This document shows, in pieces, positions 33,394 to 44,989 of a stretch of 64,000 bases of DNA. The position numbers and the translations under genes were made by a program. Each line of letters opens with the position of its first letter. Positions within the stretch are counted from its first letter, which is position 1. The notes below the pieces were generated by a model. The model was not told where the DNA came from. It saw nothing but the letters and a program-made list of their open reading frames with translations, and made no database searches. The stretch is from the NCBI RefSeq assembly GCF_016906535.1, contig NC_057377.1, positions 806,001 to 870,000 of the forward strand. Direction: 5' to 3'. The stretch comes from Rhizoctonia solani. Lineage: Eukaryota > Basidiomycota > Agaricomycetes > Cantharellales > Ceratobasidiaceae.

Positions 33394-36300
33394 AGTCAAG
33401 GACTGCTGCCAAGCCCCCAACTCAGAAGAAGGACACTGTAGATAGTTTTGTAGAATTTGTTTCTGTTGGTCTTGATTCTAATAAAAAACTGCTATTATTC
33501 ATTGATCTACACGTCCAAAATTCCCAGGCAGAACCCATTAAAACTCTCATTGACTCAGGCGCCACCTCCAACTTTATATCCCCAGCTCTAGTAGAAAACC
33601 TCAAAATCCCTAAAACCCAACTCAAAAATCCACGAGTTGTGAGAATGTTAGATGGTACCCTATCCCAGACTGGTTGCATATGGCACCAGGTTCAACTTGC
33701 GGTCTTGGCCAATGGCCACTCACACACAATCCCCTTCCTAGTTTGTCCCATTGGGAACACACCAGCAATTTTAGGCATGACATGGTTAATGGCAGAAGCT
33801 CCCCTCATCAATTGGCAACAGGGATTAGTCACATTCCCTGAACAGGTACAGATTGCCTCCAAAGAAGAAGCAGACCTGGATCCTTTAGCAGACCTCCCCC
33901 CTCAATATCATGAGTTTGCTAGAGTATTTGGCAAAGAAGAGTTTAAGGTTCTACCCCCTCATTGGGAATATGATATTGCAATAGACCTTCTCCCTGATGC
34001 AAAATTATCACCAGGCCCAATCTACAGAATGACAGACGCGGAGTCCAAAGCTCTGAAACAACACATTGACAAGGAGCTGGCAACAGGAAAGATCCGTCCC
34101 AGCACCTCCTCAGCAGGCGCTCCGGTCATGTTTGTCAAGAAAGCGGATGGTTCCCTCAGGCTAGTAGTAGATTACAGGAAGCTGAATGACGTGACCCACA
34201 AAAACGTGTATCCACTTCCCAGACAAGATGATCTCATGGCTAAGCTCAGGAATGCCAAGTTATTCACCAAACTAGACTTACGTTGGGGCTATAATAATGT
34301 ACAGATCAAAGAAGGTGATGAATGGAAGACGGCCTTTAGGACCAAGTACGGGCTCTTTGAATACCTAGTAATGCCTTTTGGCCTTACAAATGCCCCTGCC
34401 GCCTTCCAGCACTTTATGAATGATTTGTTCAGAGACCTCATCAATGTCACAGTAGTCATCTACTTGGACGATATTTTGATTTTTTTGGAGAAGCCAGAAG
34501 AACACCCTGCCCATGTGAAGGAAGTCTTATCCAGGCTAATGGCAAATCAGCTCTTTTGCAAACTTTCAAAGTGCCACTTCCACATGACCACAGTTGACTA
34601 CCTTGGTATTGTAATCTCACCGGCAGGATTTTCCATGGATCAGAAGAAGATAGAAGCTGTCACCTCATGGCCTCAACCCAAAACAGTCAAACAGGTCCAG
34701 GCATTCTTAGGCTTTGTCAACTACCTCCGGCGTTTCATTCCCAACTTCAGCTTGGTTGTGCGTCCCCTCCATAACCTCACAAAGAAGGAAACTCCCTGGT
34801 CATGGGATGAACCAGAAGAGGTTGCATTCCAGGAGCTAAAGGCCCTTGTCACCAGATCCCCGGTTCTTATCCACTCCAACCCAGAACTACCCTACTACCT
34901 AGAAACAGACGCATCAGGGGTAGCCATGGGAGCCATACTGAGTCAACAAGGAGAGGATAACCGGCTCCATCCAATTGCATATATGTCTAAGTCCTTCTTG
35001 GGTGCCAAATCAAACTATGATATGCATGACAAAGAATTATTAGCTATCATTAAGGCATTAGAGGAGTGGCAAATTTTCCTAGAAGCAACAGACAAACCAA
35101 TCCAGGTCTTCACAGATCATAGAAACCTGGAGTATTGGATGCAGGCACAAACCTTTAACCAGAGACACGCAAGATGGCGCATTTTCCTGAGTGACTTCAA
35201 TTTTGAAATCCACTATTGCCCAGGAAAACAGTCAGGGAAGCCAGACGCCCTGTCCAGACAATTGGATTACATCAATGTGCCACCAGAACCAGAAGTCATG
35301 CTCCCAGCAGAGGTCTTTGCCAACACGTCAGAGGAAGAACTGGAAATTGTCACGGAAATACGTTCTAGGTTGAAAGAAGACCCTTCCCTAGAACAGATTA
35401 TCCAGTTTCTAACAGAAGACGCTGATAACGCCCTGCCATCCATACAGAAGGCGTACCAAGATTATGATTGGGAGGAAGACCTACTCTGGTACCGTGGGAA
35501 ACTAGTAGTACCCGACCATGAGCCCCTGAAAGAAAGACTCCTGAAGGAATTTCACAACTCTCCCCTGGCAGGACATCCGGGACAACAAAGAACCCTAGAG
35601 CTTCTAAGTTGAAACTACTGGTGGCCAGGCATGAAGGCCTCAGCCAAGGAATGGGTGGAATGCTGTCCAATCTGCCAAGCAACCATTGAGCCCATGCACC
35701 AGTAATTGCCCTGAAACCCTTGGAAGTTCCACCATATCCCTTCCACACAATATCATACAACTTCATCACTGGGTTCCCCAAGTCCCAGGGCCACAATGCT
35801 ATCCTTGTGGTTATTGATTCATTTTCCAAGTTTGGACACTTCATCCCCACGTCCAAAAAGGTCACATCCAAGGGGTTGGCGGACTTATTTGTAACGCATA
35901 TCTGGAAACTCCATGGCTTACCAATCAAAACCATCTCAGACCGCGGAACCACGTTCACCAGAAAGTTTCTTTGGGCACTCTATCAAAGACTGGGGATCAA
36001 ACCATCCTTTTCTTCCGCTTACCATCCAGAATCCAACGGACAGACAGAAAGGGTTAATCAGTTTATTGAGTTCTACCTAAGGTCATACATAGCAGCCAAT
36101 CATTCAGACTGGACCACCTGGCTCCCTTTGGTGGAATACGCGTATAACAACGCCAAACATGCGTCCACAGGAAAAACCCCCTTTGAATTGGTTTACAGAA
36201 GGAATCCAGTAATGAACCCTTCCAACGTCCCAGCCAATGTACCAGAGGCAGATGAGGTAGCAGACACACTAGCCTGGGAATGGAAAGAAGCCAAGTCAGC

Positions 36301-36802
36301 CCTCAGATTGAGCAAAGAACGGATGACCAGGAACCAAGGAACAGTACCGGAGTATTCAGTAGGAGAGAAGGTTTGGCTGGATGGGAAGAATGTGGAACTT
36401 AGGACCAATTCAAACAAGTTGGACCCCAAACAACTTGGTCCCTTCAAAATTGTTGAAAAAATTTCTAGTCACGCCTACCGCCTAGAGCTACCAGAGACTT
36501 TGAAGATCCATGATGTGTTCTATGTTGGGTTGTTATCTAAGAGCCACAAATCACCAAGCCAACCATTTCCGGAACAACCTCCCCCTGAGACAATAGAGGG
36601 AGAAGAAGAATACAAGGTGGAACAAATCATAGACTCCAAACAACAACGGGGTAAATGGTTCTACCTAATAAAATGGAAAGGATATGGCCCAGAAGACAAC
36701 TCATGGGAACCAGAAGAACTACTGGAATACAGCCAAGAAGAGATAAAGCAATTCAACCAAGCTAGACTCAGAAAGGCTTGTGACGCCACCAAGAGCCTTT
36801 AA
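33288..36802 (+). pseudogene. pol of element 1, inactivated
   Basis: Order: protease (LIDSGATSNF, about 33549), RT (YLDD at 34461-34472), RNase H (ETDASGVAMGA, VFTDHRNLEYW), integrase zinc region (GHPGQQRTLELL; CCPIC), core (D, D, E region: TISDRGTTF, YHPESNGQTERV) and chromodomain (WFYLIKWKGYGPEDNSWEPE). Defects: TGA at 35610-35612 in the zinc region, a frameshift around 35680 plus a second stop, and the first catalytic Asp replaced by Asn (codon 35759-35761, YNFITGFP versus YDFITGFP in elements 2 and 3). The two open halves are 33279-35612 and about 35686-36802. Confidence 0.93.
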
Positions 36803-36810
36803 GGGGGGGG
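36803..36810 (+). other. polypurine tract of element 1
   Basis: Eight G immediately after the pol stop codon and 3 nt (CAA) before the 3' LTR. Expected plus-strand primer. The same G-run is present at the ends of elements 2 and 3. Confidence 0.75.
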
Positions 36811-36813
36811 CAA

Positions 36814-37373
36814 TGTTACAATCTCCCAAATTATACCATTAGATTTGCCTGATTTTTCTGATATTTCTACTTTTTTTACGGACTCTGTATCTTTACTTTT
36901 TCAATCACGTGATCTTGGTGCTTATTATGCCAAGATGCCGCGCCAAGATGCTGTGCCAAAGGCACTTAGGAGAAATCCACGCTTCTGCGCAGCCCGCAGC
37001 ACGCTTCTCATTTCACATACGTACTTCTTTTCTCATGTGCACAGACCATGTAAATAGTGCGCTCTCTTCTATATATACAGCAGGAAAATTGCTTGGGGTC
37101 CCCAAGTCAATTTTACCTTGTCTCAAACTCATTGAGGAGGTCATCCAGCCAGCTAAGTAGCCGGCCCCTCAGTCATCAGTAGTTAACCCCCTACCTTTAC
37201 TCACCACACCTCCCAGGCCTAAGGCCCCCTTGCAGTAGTATAGAAGTAGTAGGCCGCCTTAAGCGGTATTAGTATAGCCTAGATTAGTAGATTACATAAG
37301 CAGTGTTTGTAGTAGTACGGCCATAAGCGCCCAACCACTAGCGTGTGACCAACCTTACAGTTGGGTCACAACA
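36814..37373 (+). repeat. 3' LTR of element 1
   Basis: 560 bp, identical to the 5' LTR except for two positions. Confidence 0.95.
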
Positions 37374-37799
37374 AGTAAGGGACGGCTCTGGTTCCATCCT
37401 TGGCACATTTTGCAGAGCAGGAGATGTGCTGCAAGAGGGCGGTTGGGAATGGGTTGGAATGGAACATTGGCTAGCACAGCTGGAGGGACAGGAGTAGGGG
37501 TGTGGGATGCCAGAGCATGTGGATGGAATAGTGATACGGCGTGTGGGGGTAGATGTGCCTGATACAGGACTTATGAGCAGTTTTTGTGCAGAGTGTGAAC
37601 ACTAAACCCTTGCGTCAGACACCTAGCATTGGACTTAAGGTGTGGCTAGGTTTGCTTACTAATGTTACTGACGGCGCCACAGTTAGTGCTAGTGTTTACA
37701 TAATAATACTAACCAAGTCAGTAACTGGGGGGAGCCTGGCTTGCGTAATCTAAGGCGCATACAATCTGTTTATAAAAATAATACATGTAAATACATAGT

Positions 37800-40700
37800 T
37801 TAGTCCCAATTTATATCTCTTGCCCTCCAAATTGCACGCTGCGGGCCTTTGGATTCCTTGCTAACACCTTCCAAGCTTTTTGTACTGTGCGGCAAGTGAG
37901 ACTCAGAATCAGCAGCATGCATTGATGAGTTGTAGCTAGAAAAAAAGGCAAGTAGCTCTTGCAAAGTCAGATTGATAATATCCTCAAATTTTGTGTCTTC
38001 TTTGTTATTGCTGGTATCAGCAATGGGGGCCGCAGCTCTGCTGCAATCAAGCCATTCATCTTGTTGTACACCACTGTAAGGTGGGTACTTGCTAGTGGCA
38101 GGCGTTTAAGGCCGTAACTAATACAGACAATGCTTATCTAATCTACTTATCTAAGGCTAACTACTACTGCGTAAGGCAGCTTACTACTACTACTAGTGAC
38201 AATGGGGCCTGAGGCCTGGAGGTGTGGTAGGTCAAGTAAAGGGGTGAGTGTTACTGTTACTACTGAGGGCCGGCTACTTAGCTGGCTGGCTACCTTCTCT
38301 AATGTGTAAGAGACAAGGTAAAATTGACTTGGGGTCTCCAAGCAATTTCCCTGCTGTATATATAGACAAAGATGCGCTATCTACATGGTCTGTGCGCGTG
38401 AGAAAAGAAGTATCTAAGACAAAATGAGAAGTATGCTGCAGGCTGCGCAGAAGCGTGGATTACTCCTTGGCGCCCTTGGCACAGCATCTTGGCGCGGCAT
38501 CTCGGCATAATAAGCGCCGAGATCACGTGATCGAAAAAAGTAAAGATATTGAGTCCGTAAAAAATAGTAAAAATAATAGAAAAATCGTCCGAATCCAGTG
38601 GTATAGGTAAGGAGGTTGTAACACATCTCCACACTCGTCCTCAAGTGCGGGTGCAATTTTGCTAGCATCTTTGTCAGCCTGACAATTGGGCTGGAAGTTG
38701 CTAGGAAGATCAGAAAATCAAAAAAGGACAGGAAGCTTCTTCTCCTGTCTCTTTGAAAACAAACCATTCACCTGTAGGATGTGTATGTTAGTGTAAGGAA
38801 AAAAAGAGAACAGGAAAACCCACCAGAGACTCCCATTGCATGAACTGAATCTGTTTGATCATGCTGTTTGCATCCAGGCATGTTTGCAGTTTAGAATAAA
38901 GATAGGTCAATCTAGACCCAGCACATTTGTTGCACATTGAGTTTGGTAAGATGGAAAAAAGCTTCTCTGCCAAATGCTAGAGAAATGTCAGATAATACAT
39001 GGATTGGGGTACATAGCAAGACGTACTGCAAGTATAAACATATGTTCAGACTGCTTTTGTGAGCGCTAGTATTGGAGAGCAGATTGATTGGGCGTAAGAT
39101 ATTGTGAAAGAAATTGTTGATCAGCCCAGTAATAGCAATCAAGTTGTTCATGCAGTTGTTCCTTTGCAACTAGTGCGTCTTGGCTATACGCATGAAGTGG
39201 GTGATGGGGGATGTCCTTGGCAGCCTCCAGTTCCGCTTTTAGCATAGCAAATAACTGCTTTTGAACACAATTGAGGATGTACTTGTTTAGTTGCTGTGGA
39301 TTAGAGGTTTGAGGACAATCAACCGGGGGCGGAACAGTGGCCTGACGGGAGCAGGCGTTTGAGGAAGCATAAATAGCAACATCATGATAACCTACCACAA
39401 AAATTAGCTGGATAATAACACATGTATATTGCGTATATGATGCTTACGTGGGTCTAAGAAGAACACCGTCACATACCCATCAGTTGGTGTGTCATTGATT
39501 GCCTTGTTGAAACGCTTCAATGCAATGCAGCGGAGACGGCCCCAATCCTGCGGCAGAAGAAGACAGTTTTGGGACTTAAAGTGATGATCCAATGCTGCAA
39601 GCACTCCCAGCCAAAAGAAGTAAATGTCTGATAGGCTACTACAGGTTGATTCAAGGCATAGTAGGGCACGAGCAAAGGGCTCTAGGATATTGACAAGTTC
39701 CTTCAGATCTTGTTGGAACTTGAGTGCCATGACAGTTGTCTTGTCAAGTGCTTCAGCAACAATCTAAAGGTCAAATACGGTTGAGCTGTAAGAATGATTG
39801 TGAATAAATATATACGTACACTAGGTAGTGGTGTCCCCTTAGTGTTGATCTCTTTAGTTTGGTATATCCTGTAGAGTGCAGGGAGGTTGTCAAGTACAGA
39901 TGTTGCAGCATAGTATATTGTTGCAAATCGCGTATTCCCAATGCTTTGAAGACTTTGTAGAACTCCTTCAAGCTTACAAGCATTATTCAGTTGACCAGTG
40001 GCATAGTTTGACATTTTAAAATGAGTGAGCAACTTTTGTAGTTGCTTGAGTGACTATAAAGTGAAAAAAATAAGAATGATGGAACAAAATGATCATTGAG
40101 ACACTCACCTCCTGCCAGATAGGGTCTCAACAGATGTCCTGGATGCACAAGTTGTACTTGTGAATTGGGTTGGCCAGGTTGAGGATCCATAAGTACTTTC
40201 CCAAAGCTTCTTGTTGCGCCTTCTTGGTTGTTGCAGTATTGTCCAATACAATGGAGGCAATCCGATGCGGCCCAATTTCTTTAATTACCTGCATAAATGC
40301 GCAGTCAGCAAAGAAGAAAATCAAAATAAATTATTGCAACTTGCCTGGTCCAAGAAATCAATGATGTAGCTTGCATTATGCAACCCATAGAAGATGTCTG
40401 CACAGTATAAGAAAGTACACCAATCAGGGGTGCAGACATGGATTGTGTAAACTGGCTGGTGCCCTGCGGTCAACCCATTGAATGACAAACTAATGTTTGT
40501 CTTGCCTTGGAGGTGCTCTTGCATATGGAGAACAGTGCGTTGAGCCTTGGCAGGAATGATCCGGTCATGAATATAATTTGATTTTGGGGGCGTATAGTTG
40601 GGGTTGAGTAACCGGCTGTAGTGAGTCCACTCTGGGTAGTCAATAAGTCAAGCCAGGGCCCCTGAGGCACAGATCAGTGCAGCAACTGTGTGATTTAGTT

Positions 40701-41367
40701 GGTCCTGAAGCGTCATGCTTCCCATGTGGCTATAGCTCAAGAAGGGGTTGGGGGCTGGGAGTTCATGCAAGGCTGTAAGATCATTTGGGCTACTATGATC
40801 TTGCACATTTGCATCAGGTTCTCCAAACCTGCTGGGTGCCATGCTAGCCAAGGCGGATTTGGCTCTCTGGAAGAGCGCTGGTCTCCAGTTACAAAGTGCC
40901 CAACATTGTCCTGCATGCTTGTAGATGCGGGGCAGATTTCTGTCCCAAGCTTTGAGCATCCATCCGCATACAGAGCTTGCTATGCAACAATAGTATGCGT
41001 TGTCTTGACGCAGTGCATCATCACTAGCAGGATGGTATGGCTTGGTGAGCTCACATGCAAGAAGATCAGGCATAGGACCAGATTGAATTCTACTCCCTGG
41101 CAACAAATGCTCACTGTCATTGATCCAGAGTGGATTGGTCTCAGTTGGAACTGCATCAAAAGCCAGGCCAGCATGTTTGGCTTGCTTTTGCGGTCGGGAG
41201 TCTCCACAAGGACAACTGAGAGTGCATTTCATGATAGCAGGCATAGACAGAATCATACTAATACTGCATAATGTAGTGTAAGTTGCGCATATAACATCAG
41301 ACAGAGATGTAGTTGGCCTCCTTACCTTCAACACCAAGTTGTACAATAGAATGCTTGAATAAAACAA
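37800..41367 (-). pseudogene. hAT transposase, spliced or decayed, split by a solo LTR
   Basis: Fragments read leftwards from about 41244 (MPAIMKCTLSC) to the stop at 37800-37802. Recognisable parts: LQDQLNHTVAALICASGAL; SLSFNGLTAGHQPVY; ASIVLDNTATTKKAQ (RNase H-like fold, Asp); then GNTRFATIYY and the helical region DWGRLRCIALKRFNKAI with the following TVFFLDPRKH. The C-terminus ends RARDINWD. These match the layout of fungal hAT transposases. Several frames are used; some joins look like introns, but the solo LTR at 38062 interrupts the last exon between ALEDECGD and EWLDCSRAA, so this copy is dead. Confidence 0.8.
38062..38623 (-). repeat. solo LTR, family B, in hAT transposase
   Basis: 562 bp, TGTTGTACACC...GGTTGTAACA, flanked by CATCT (38057-38061, 38624-38628). 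Confidence 0.93.
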
Positions 41368-41639
41368 TTAATGGTAAAATAAATCTTCATTGAACACAAC
41401 TATATATACACAGCAGTGCCAGCGTCAAAGACAGAAGAAGCCGGTCGAAATCAAGTCATTGAGGCTAGCTTAGGAAGGAGTTGGGGAGGGCTTGGTCATC
41501 AGGGACTAGATGACCAAGCAGTACTAGCATGTTCCTAACGGTAAGTCACGTGACCTACCAGTTACTAACCAAACACTTGCACACTTACTCCTCACCCGGT
41601 TAGGTTGGTTTCCAATACTAGCTGCACCCTAATTGGACT

Positions 41640-41922
41640 ATCCCTACAACAAATCAGCAGATCTGGCAATTATGATATGAGCAGGTTTTTAGCAAGCAGG
41701 TGAATCAGCTGTCTAGGGTTGCTATCTGCTGTGTTCCAGCAAAACACATGGTATGCAGGCAATCAGAACTTGTCAGCCTTATAGCAATTTGGTACTACAT
41801 GGGGGTGGGGAGTTTTTGATTATTATACTCCGCAAGGTGGCCCTGATCATGGTTATTTCCCTTGTGCTAGTACTGGGAGTCTTCTTGTTGTTGATCAAAG
41901 CCTACACAAGTTGATTTTACAA
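41640..41922 (-). other. proximal leader of element 2
   Basis: Reverse complement of the first part of the element 1 leader, with diverged sequence. It ends at the primer-binding site 41907-41920. Confidence 0.8.
41907..41920 (-). promoter_or_regulatory. primer-binding site of element 2 (self-priming type)
   Basis: On the minus strand GTAAAATCAACTTG, 2 nt from the LTR end. Complementary to CAAGTTGATTTTAC in its own 5' LTR (42192-42179), not to the element 1 version. Confidence 0.65.
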
Positions 41923-43061
41923 TGTTGTACACCACTGTAAGGTGGGTACTTGCTAATAGGGTGGGCGCTTGAGGCTGTACTACTACAGACAAGGCTTATG
42001 TAATCTACTTGGGGGACTATACTACTGTTGCTTAGGGCAACCTACTGCTATCTACTGCTGACAAAGGGGCCTTAGGCCTGGAGGTGTGGTAGGTTAAGTA
42101 AGGGGGGTAAGTGGCTGTACTACTCAGGGGCTGGCTACTTAGCTGGCTGGGTACCTTCTCTAATGAGTAAGAGGCAAGGTAAAATCAACTTGGGGTCTCC
42201 AAGCAATTTTCCTGCTGTATATATAGGCAAAGGGGCACTATCTACATGGTCTGTGCACGTGAGAAAAGAAGTACATAGGTGGAATAAGAAGTGTGCTGCG
42301 GACTGTGCATGTTGTAGACACACTCAATACCATGGAATTTATTCCGATTTTCTTGATTTTAAACAAACCTAAACAGACAACTTTCTCAATCACGTGACCT
42401 TGGCGCTTATATCATACGCTAAGCGCTGAGCCACGTCCCCATCTGCGCTTACCTCAGCATACGTAGCCACCTCCACCTGATGACATCACTATGACACGTC
42501 AGTGACATGTATGCATGAGTAAGGCCAACTGCGGATTGGGGTTCTTATTTGATACAGTATTGCATATAGTTGTATTTGTAACTAGGTAGCTCTGTAATAT
42601 ATAAGGAGGCCAACCAACCATGGTAACACCCAGGTCAATTACCTCTTGTTGCATCCCCACTTGTACAAGGCCTTACAGCCAGATCACTAAGTAGTACTAC
42701 AACGCCTTAAGCGTTGACTCCGCTGTACATACGTAGCTTGCCATTGCCCATACGGCCTTGGTCATTGTTGTTTAGTAGTTAGACGTTGTAGGGTAGACCA
42801 CGCCACCTTAAGCGGTACTTACTGTACATCTACACGGCCACAAGCGCCCGCGCCCTTGACGTCCTTACAGACGTCTAGGACAGTGCAGAAGCATGGATTT
42901 TCTCCTAAGCGCCCTTTGCATGGCATCTTGGCGCGGCATCTTGGCATAATAAGCACCAAGATCACGTGATCAAAAAACAAAAGATATTGAGTTTGTAAAA
43001 AATGTTAAAAATAATAGAAAAATTGTCCAATTCTAATGGTATAATTCTCAAGGGTGTAACA
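41923..43061 (-). repeat. 5' LTR of element 2, split by a solo LTR
   Basis: Net 561 bp after removing the family A solo LTR and its duplication. TATA box TATATATA at about 42216-42223 on the minus strand, predicted mRNA start at 42192. U5 hairpin at 41927-41949. Confidence 0.88.
42310..42882 (+). repeat. solo LTR, family A, in 5' LTR of element 2
   Basis: 573 bp, TGTTGTAGACAC...CTAGGACA, flanked by GTGCA (42305-42309, 42883-42887). Contains CACGTG (42391-42396), TATATAA (42598-42604) and AGGTCAATTACCT (42632-42644), the partner of the family A primer site. Confidence 0.93.
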
Positions 43062-43327
43062 AATTACCTCTTGTTGCATCACCTATTGTACACAGAGCCT
43101 TATAGCCCTGGTTCACTGAGTTACTAAGTAGTTACATTGTCTATAGTGCCTTAGGCACTGTCATCACTGTACATATGTAGTTTGCCATTGCCTTACAGCA
43201 CTTGGTCATTGTAGTTAGTAGCCCCAATGTTGTAGGGTAGCTAGTCACTGCCTTAAGTGGTCTATTGTTGTATCCCACATGGCCACAAGCACCCATGCCC
43301 TCAACATCCTTACAGACATCTAGGACA
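43062..43327 (+). repeat. family A LTR, right fragment
   Basis: AATTACCTCTTG...CTAGGACA, matching the 3' part of other family A LTRs. Element 2 appears to have inserted into it; the left part is not adjacent on the other side. Confidence 0.7.
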
Positions 43328-44317
43328 CCCTGCTTATATACATGAAAAGAGCCATATCAAAAACAACAACAACAAAGTGTGAGTCATTTACAATTTCATA
43401 TTGTATATCAAATATGTCACATGATCTTGATGACACATCAATATACCAAAAAAGGAAACTATCTCAGTAAAAAGGTAGAAAATAGTAAAAAAAATCATGT
43501 CATGCCCATGAAGGTCATGACACAAGGCCTCTCCACATGGTTTGTAACTCAAGGTCTGCTTGCCTGTTGGCATGAGATGGTCCATCCAGCATCCAATGGA
43601 CCAGTGATCAAGCAACCTAGAACTTCCAGATCACTGACCCACTCATGAGTAGTCATCCACTATCATACAAGTTATTTCTATATTGTCTTCCCAGACCCAA
43701 TAACTATACCCTGTTCTTGTGTCCATCATGACCCTGAGCAGTCTAGGTGACCTTAAATCATGGCCACTTAGCCCAATTGCCTGGACTAGTATCAAGTTTC
43801 TGGTTGCAACTTACATATCAGCAATACTATATGATTTTCTCCTCATATGCAGCACAATTAACATGCCTTGATTTGATTTCATAGTTGCTATTGGGTCTGC
43901 TGATAGATTTAGAACTACTCTGTTATTGTTGTGTGTAAATTAAAGTAAGCAATTGGCTTGGTGAACATCCCCCCAACTCCACTTCAAGTGAAATCAAGAT
44001 TAAAAATATATTTATTGGGATAATATATAAATAAATAAGACTATAGCTGTTCTGGAATTACAATAAATGCGGAGATGTGAAAAATGCAATAATAGTTGTA
44101 CATGATACAAAAACATCTTTCAAAACACTCACCGAAGTCGAACTAGTACAATGGGGATGGCATAATCAACGGACACGTATGCGAACCATGGTGAAAATAG
44201 TGAAACATAAGGGGGAATCATAATTGAACCTTTTGGGGGGAAAGACGAATTTGGACCAACTTCAGCATGGTCTACACTAATATGGGTGTTCCTTTGCACA
44301 GAAGTTAAGCTGGTGGA
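43328..44317. other. AT-rich flank of the transposon block
   Basis: Short open frame at 43379-43648 with a weak integrase-like phrase (HPASNGP) suggests a decayed retroelement. Otherwise nothing. Confidence 0.3.
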
Positions 44318-44989
44318 CTAAGCGCCGGAAGCCTGGTCAGCTCTCCAGTACATGTCCCGAGTTGCCGAGTAATTTGAACTCGAAAAGATTTCACCGATCT
44401 CTTCCAGCAGGTCAGATGTAATATCTCCAGTGTCTTTTGAAGTGGTATCCGAAGCTTGGCCTGGGGGACATGCTTCTTGAGCGACCACCGTAGCCTGGAC
44501 ACTCTGATTATAAACATCGCCAGCATTGAATACCTTTCCCTGCTGGTGGCGCTCACAGTGCCCCAGAGAGGGAGACGCTGTGTATGACCGTGGCCAAGTA
44601 AGGGACTGTTGAGATATGTCTGAGGATGGTTGCAATGATTTATCTTCCGGTAGGGGTCCGCGATCAAACAGCGGCCTGGTGACTGTAGCCAGGGATATAT
44701 CTGATTGTGCCGAGGGAGATTGGGGCGCCCCCAGGATGCCATATAAGGATCCGTCAAGTCCACGTCTCGTTTTCTTGGCTTGCTGACCCAAAACAGACAT
44801 CATTTTTATCTCCTCAGCCGAGAGATGCAGATAGTCCAATTGATAGTCGTTTACTGGCGACAGACGCTCATCATCCTCGGTTTGGTTTCTGCCCCGCTCG
44901 GTTTGGTTTCTGCCCCGCTCGGTTTGGTTTCTGCCCCGGACGGCCCGGGCCAAAGCGCTCAAAACCCGCGATAAATTAAGAGTTGGCAT
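44318..44989 (-). CDS. hypothetical protein with GRNQTER heptad repeats
   Basis: Open frame of 223 residues from ATG 44989 (MPTLNLSRVL). A short amphipathic N-terminus is followed by three copies of a seven-residue unit (GRNQTER) encoded by 21-bp direct repeats, then a polar Ser/Gln/Pro-rich body and an acidic C-terminal helix (TSDLLEEIGEIF). Family not recognised; likely mostly disordered. The in-frame tandem repeat and clean frame support real coding, but no homology was identified. Confidence 0.5.
   Translation of the reverse strand: MPTLNLSRVLSALARAVRGRNQTERGRNQTERGRNQTEDDERLSPVNDYQLDYLHLSAEEIKMMSVLGQQAKKTRRGLDGSLYGILGAPQSPSAQSDISLATVTRPLFDRGPLPEDKSLQPSSDISQQSLTWPRSYTASPSLGHCERHQQGKVFNAGDVYNQSVQATVVAQEACPPGQASDTTSKDTGDITSDLLEEIGEIFSSSNYSATRDMYWRADQASGA
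44878..44937 (-). repeat. 21-bp tandem repeat, three copies
   Basis: Unit CGGTTTGGTTTCTGCCCCGC plus T, nearly perfect, in frame within the preceding gene. A candidate site of length variation. Confidence 0.85.

Larger units (their letters stand above)
31124..37373 (+). mobile_element. Ty3/Gypsy chromodomain element 1, full length and young
   Basis: 6250 bp with both LTRs (560 bp each, two differences), leader with self-complementary primer site, gag, pol with protease, RT, RNase H, integrase and chromodomain, and polypurine tract. Target duplication AGTAA (31119-31123, 37374-37378). Inserted into gag of element 2 in the opposite direction. Domain order and the C-terminal chromodomain place it in the chromoviruses, most like the Tf1/sushi group given the primer site. 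Not autonomous now: pol has a stop, a frameshift and a changed catalytic Asp. Confidence 0.95.
37636..41631 (-). mobile_element. hAT-type DNA transposon in the leader of element 2
   Basis: Flanked by the 8-bp duplication ATTGGACT (37628-37635, 41632-41639), the hAT length. Imperfect terminal inverted repeats: TAAGGTGTGGCTAGG on the left, TAGGGTGCAGCTAGT as the reverse complement of the right end. Encodes a transposase on the minus strand. 3996 bp including a 562-bp solo LTR, so about 3.4 kb originally. Confidence 0.9.
25014..43061 (-). mobile_element. Ty3/Gypsy chromodomain element 2, old, host of nested insertions
   Basis: Minus orientation. Pieces: 5' LTR 43061-41923, leader 41922-41640 and 37627-37398, gag 37397-37374 and 31118-29952, pol 29955-27170, 26589-26049 and 25491-25403, polypurine tract (C-run at 25395), and the 3' LTR remnant 25391-25014. 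Interrupted by five insertions described separately. The shared part of its two LTRs differs by a dozen or so substitutions and a 13-bp indel, far more than in element 1. It sits inside a family A LTR (right half at 43062-43327). Confidence 0.87.

Noticed and set aside
43379..43648. Plus-strand frame with HPASNG phrase
   Set aside because: Too short and degenerate to call an integrase; kept only as a hint of a decayed element.
44878..44937. CRISPR-like array
   Set aside because: Contiguous repeats without spacers, in frame in a eukaryotic gene.
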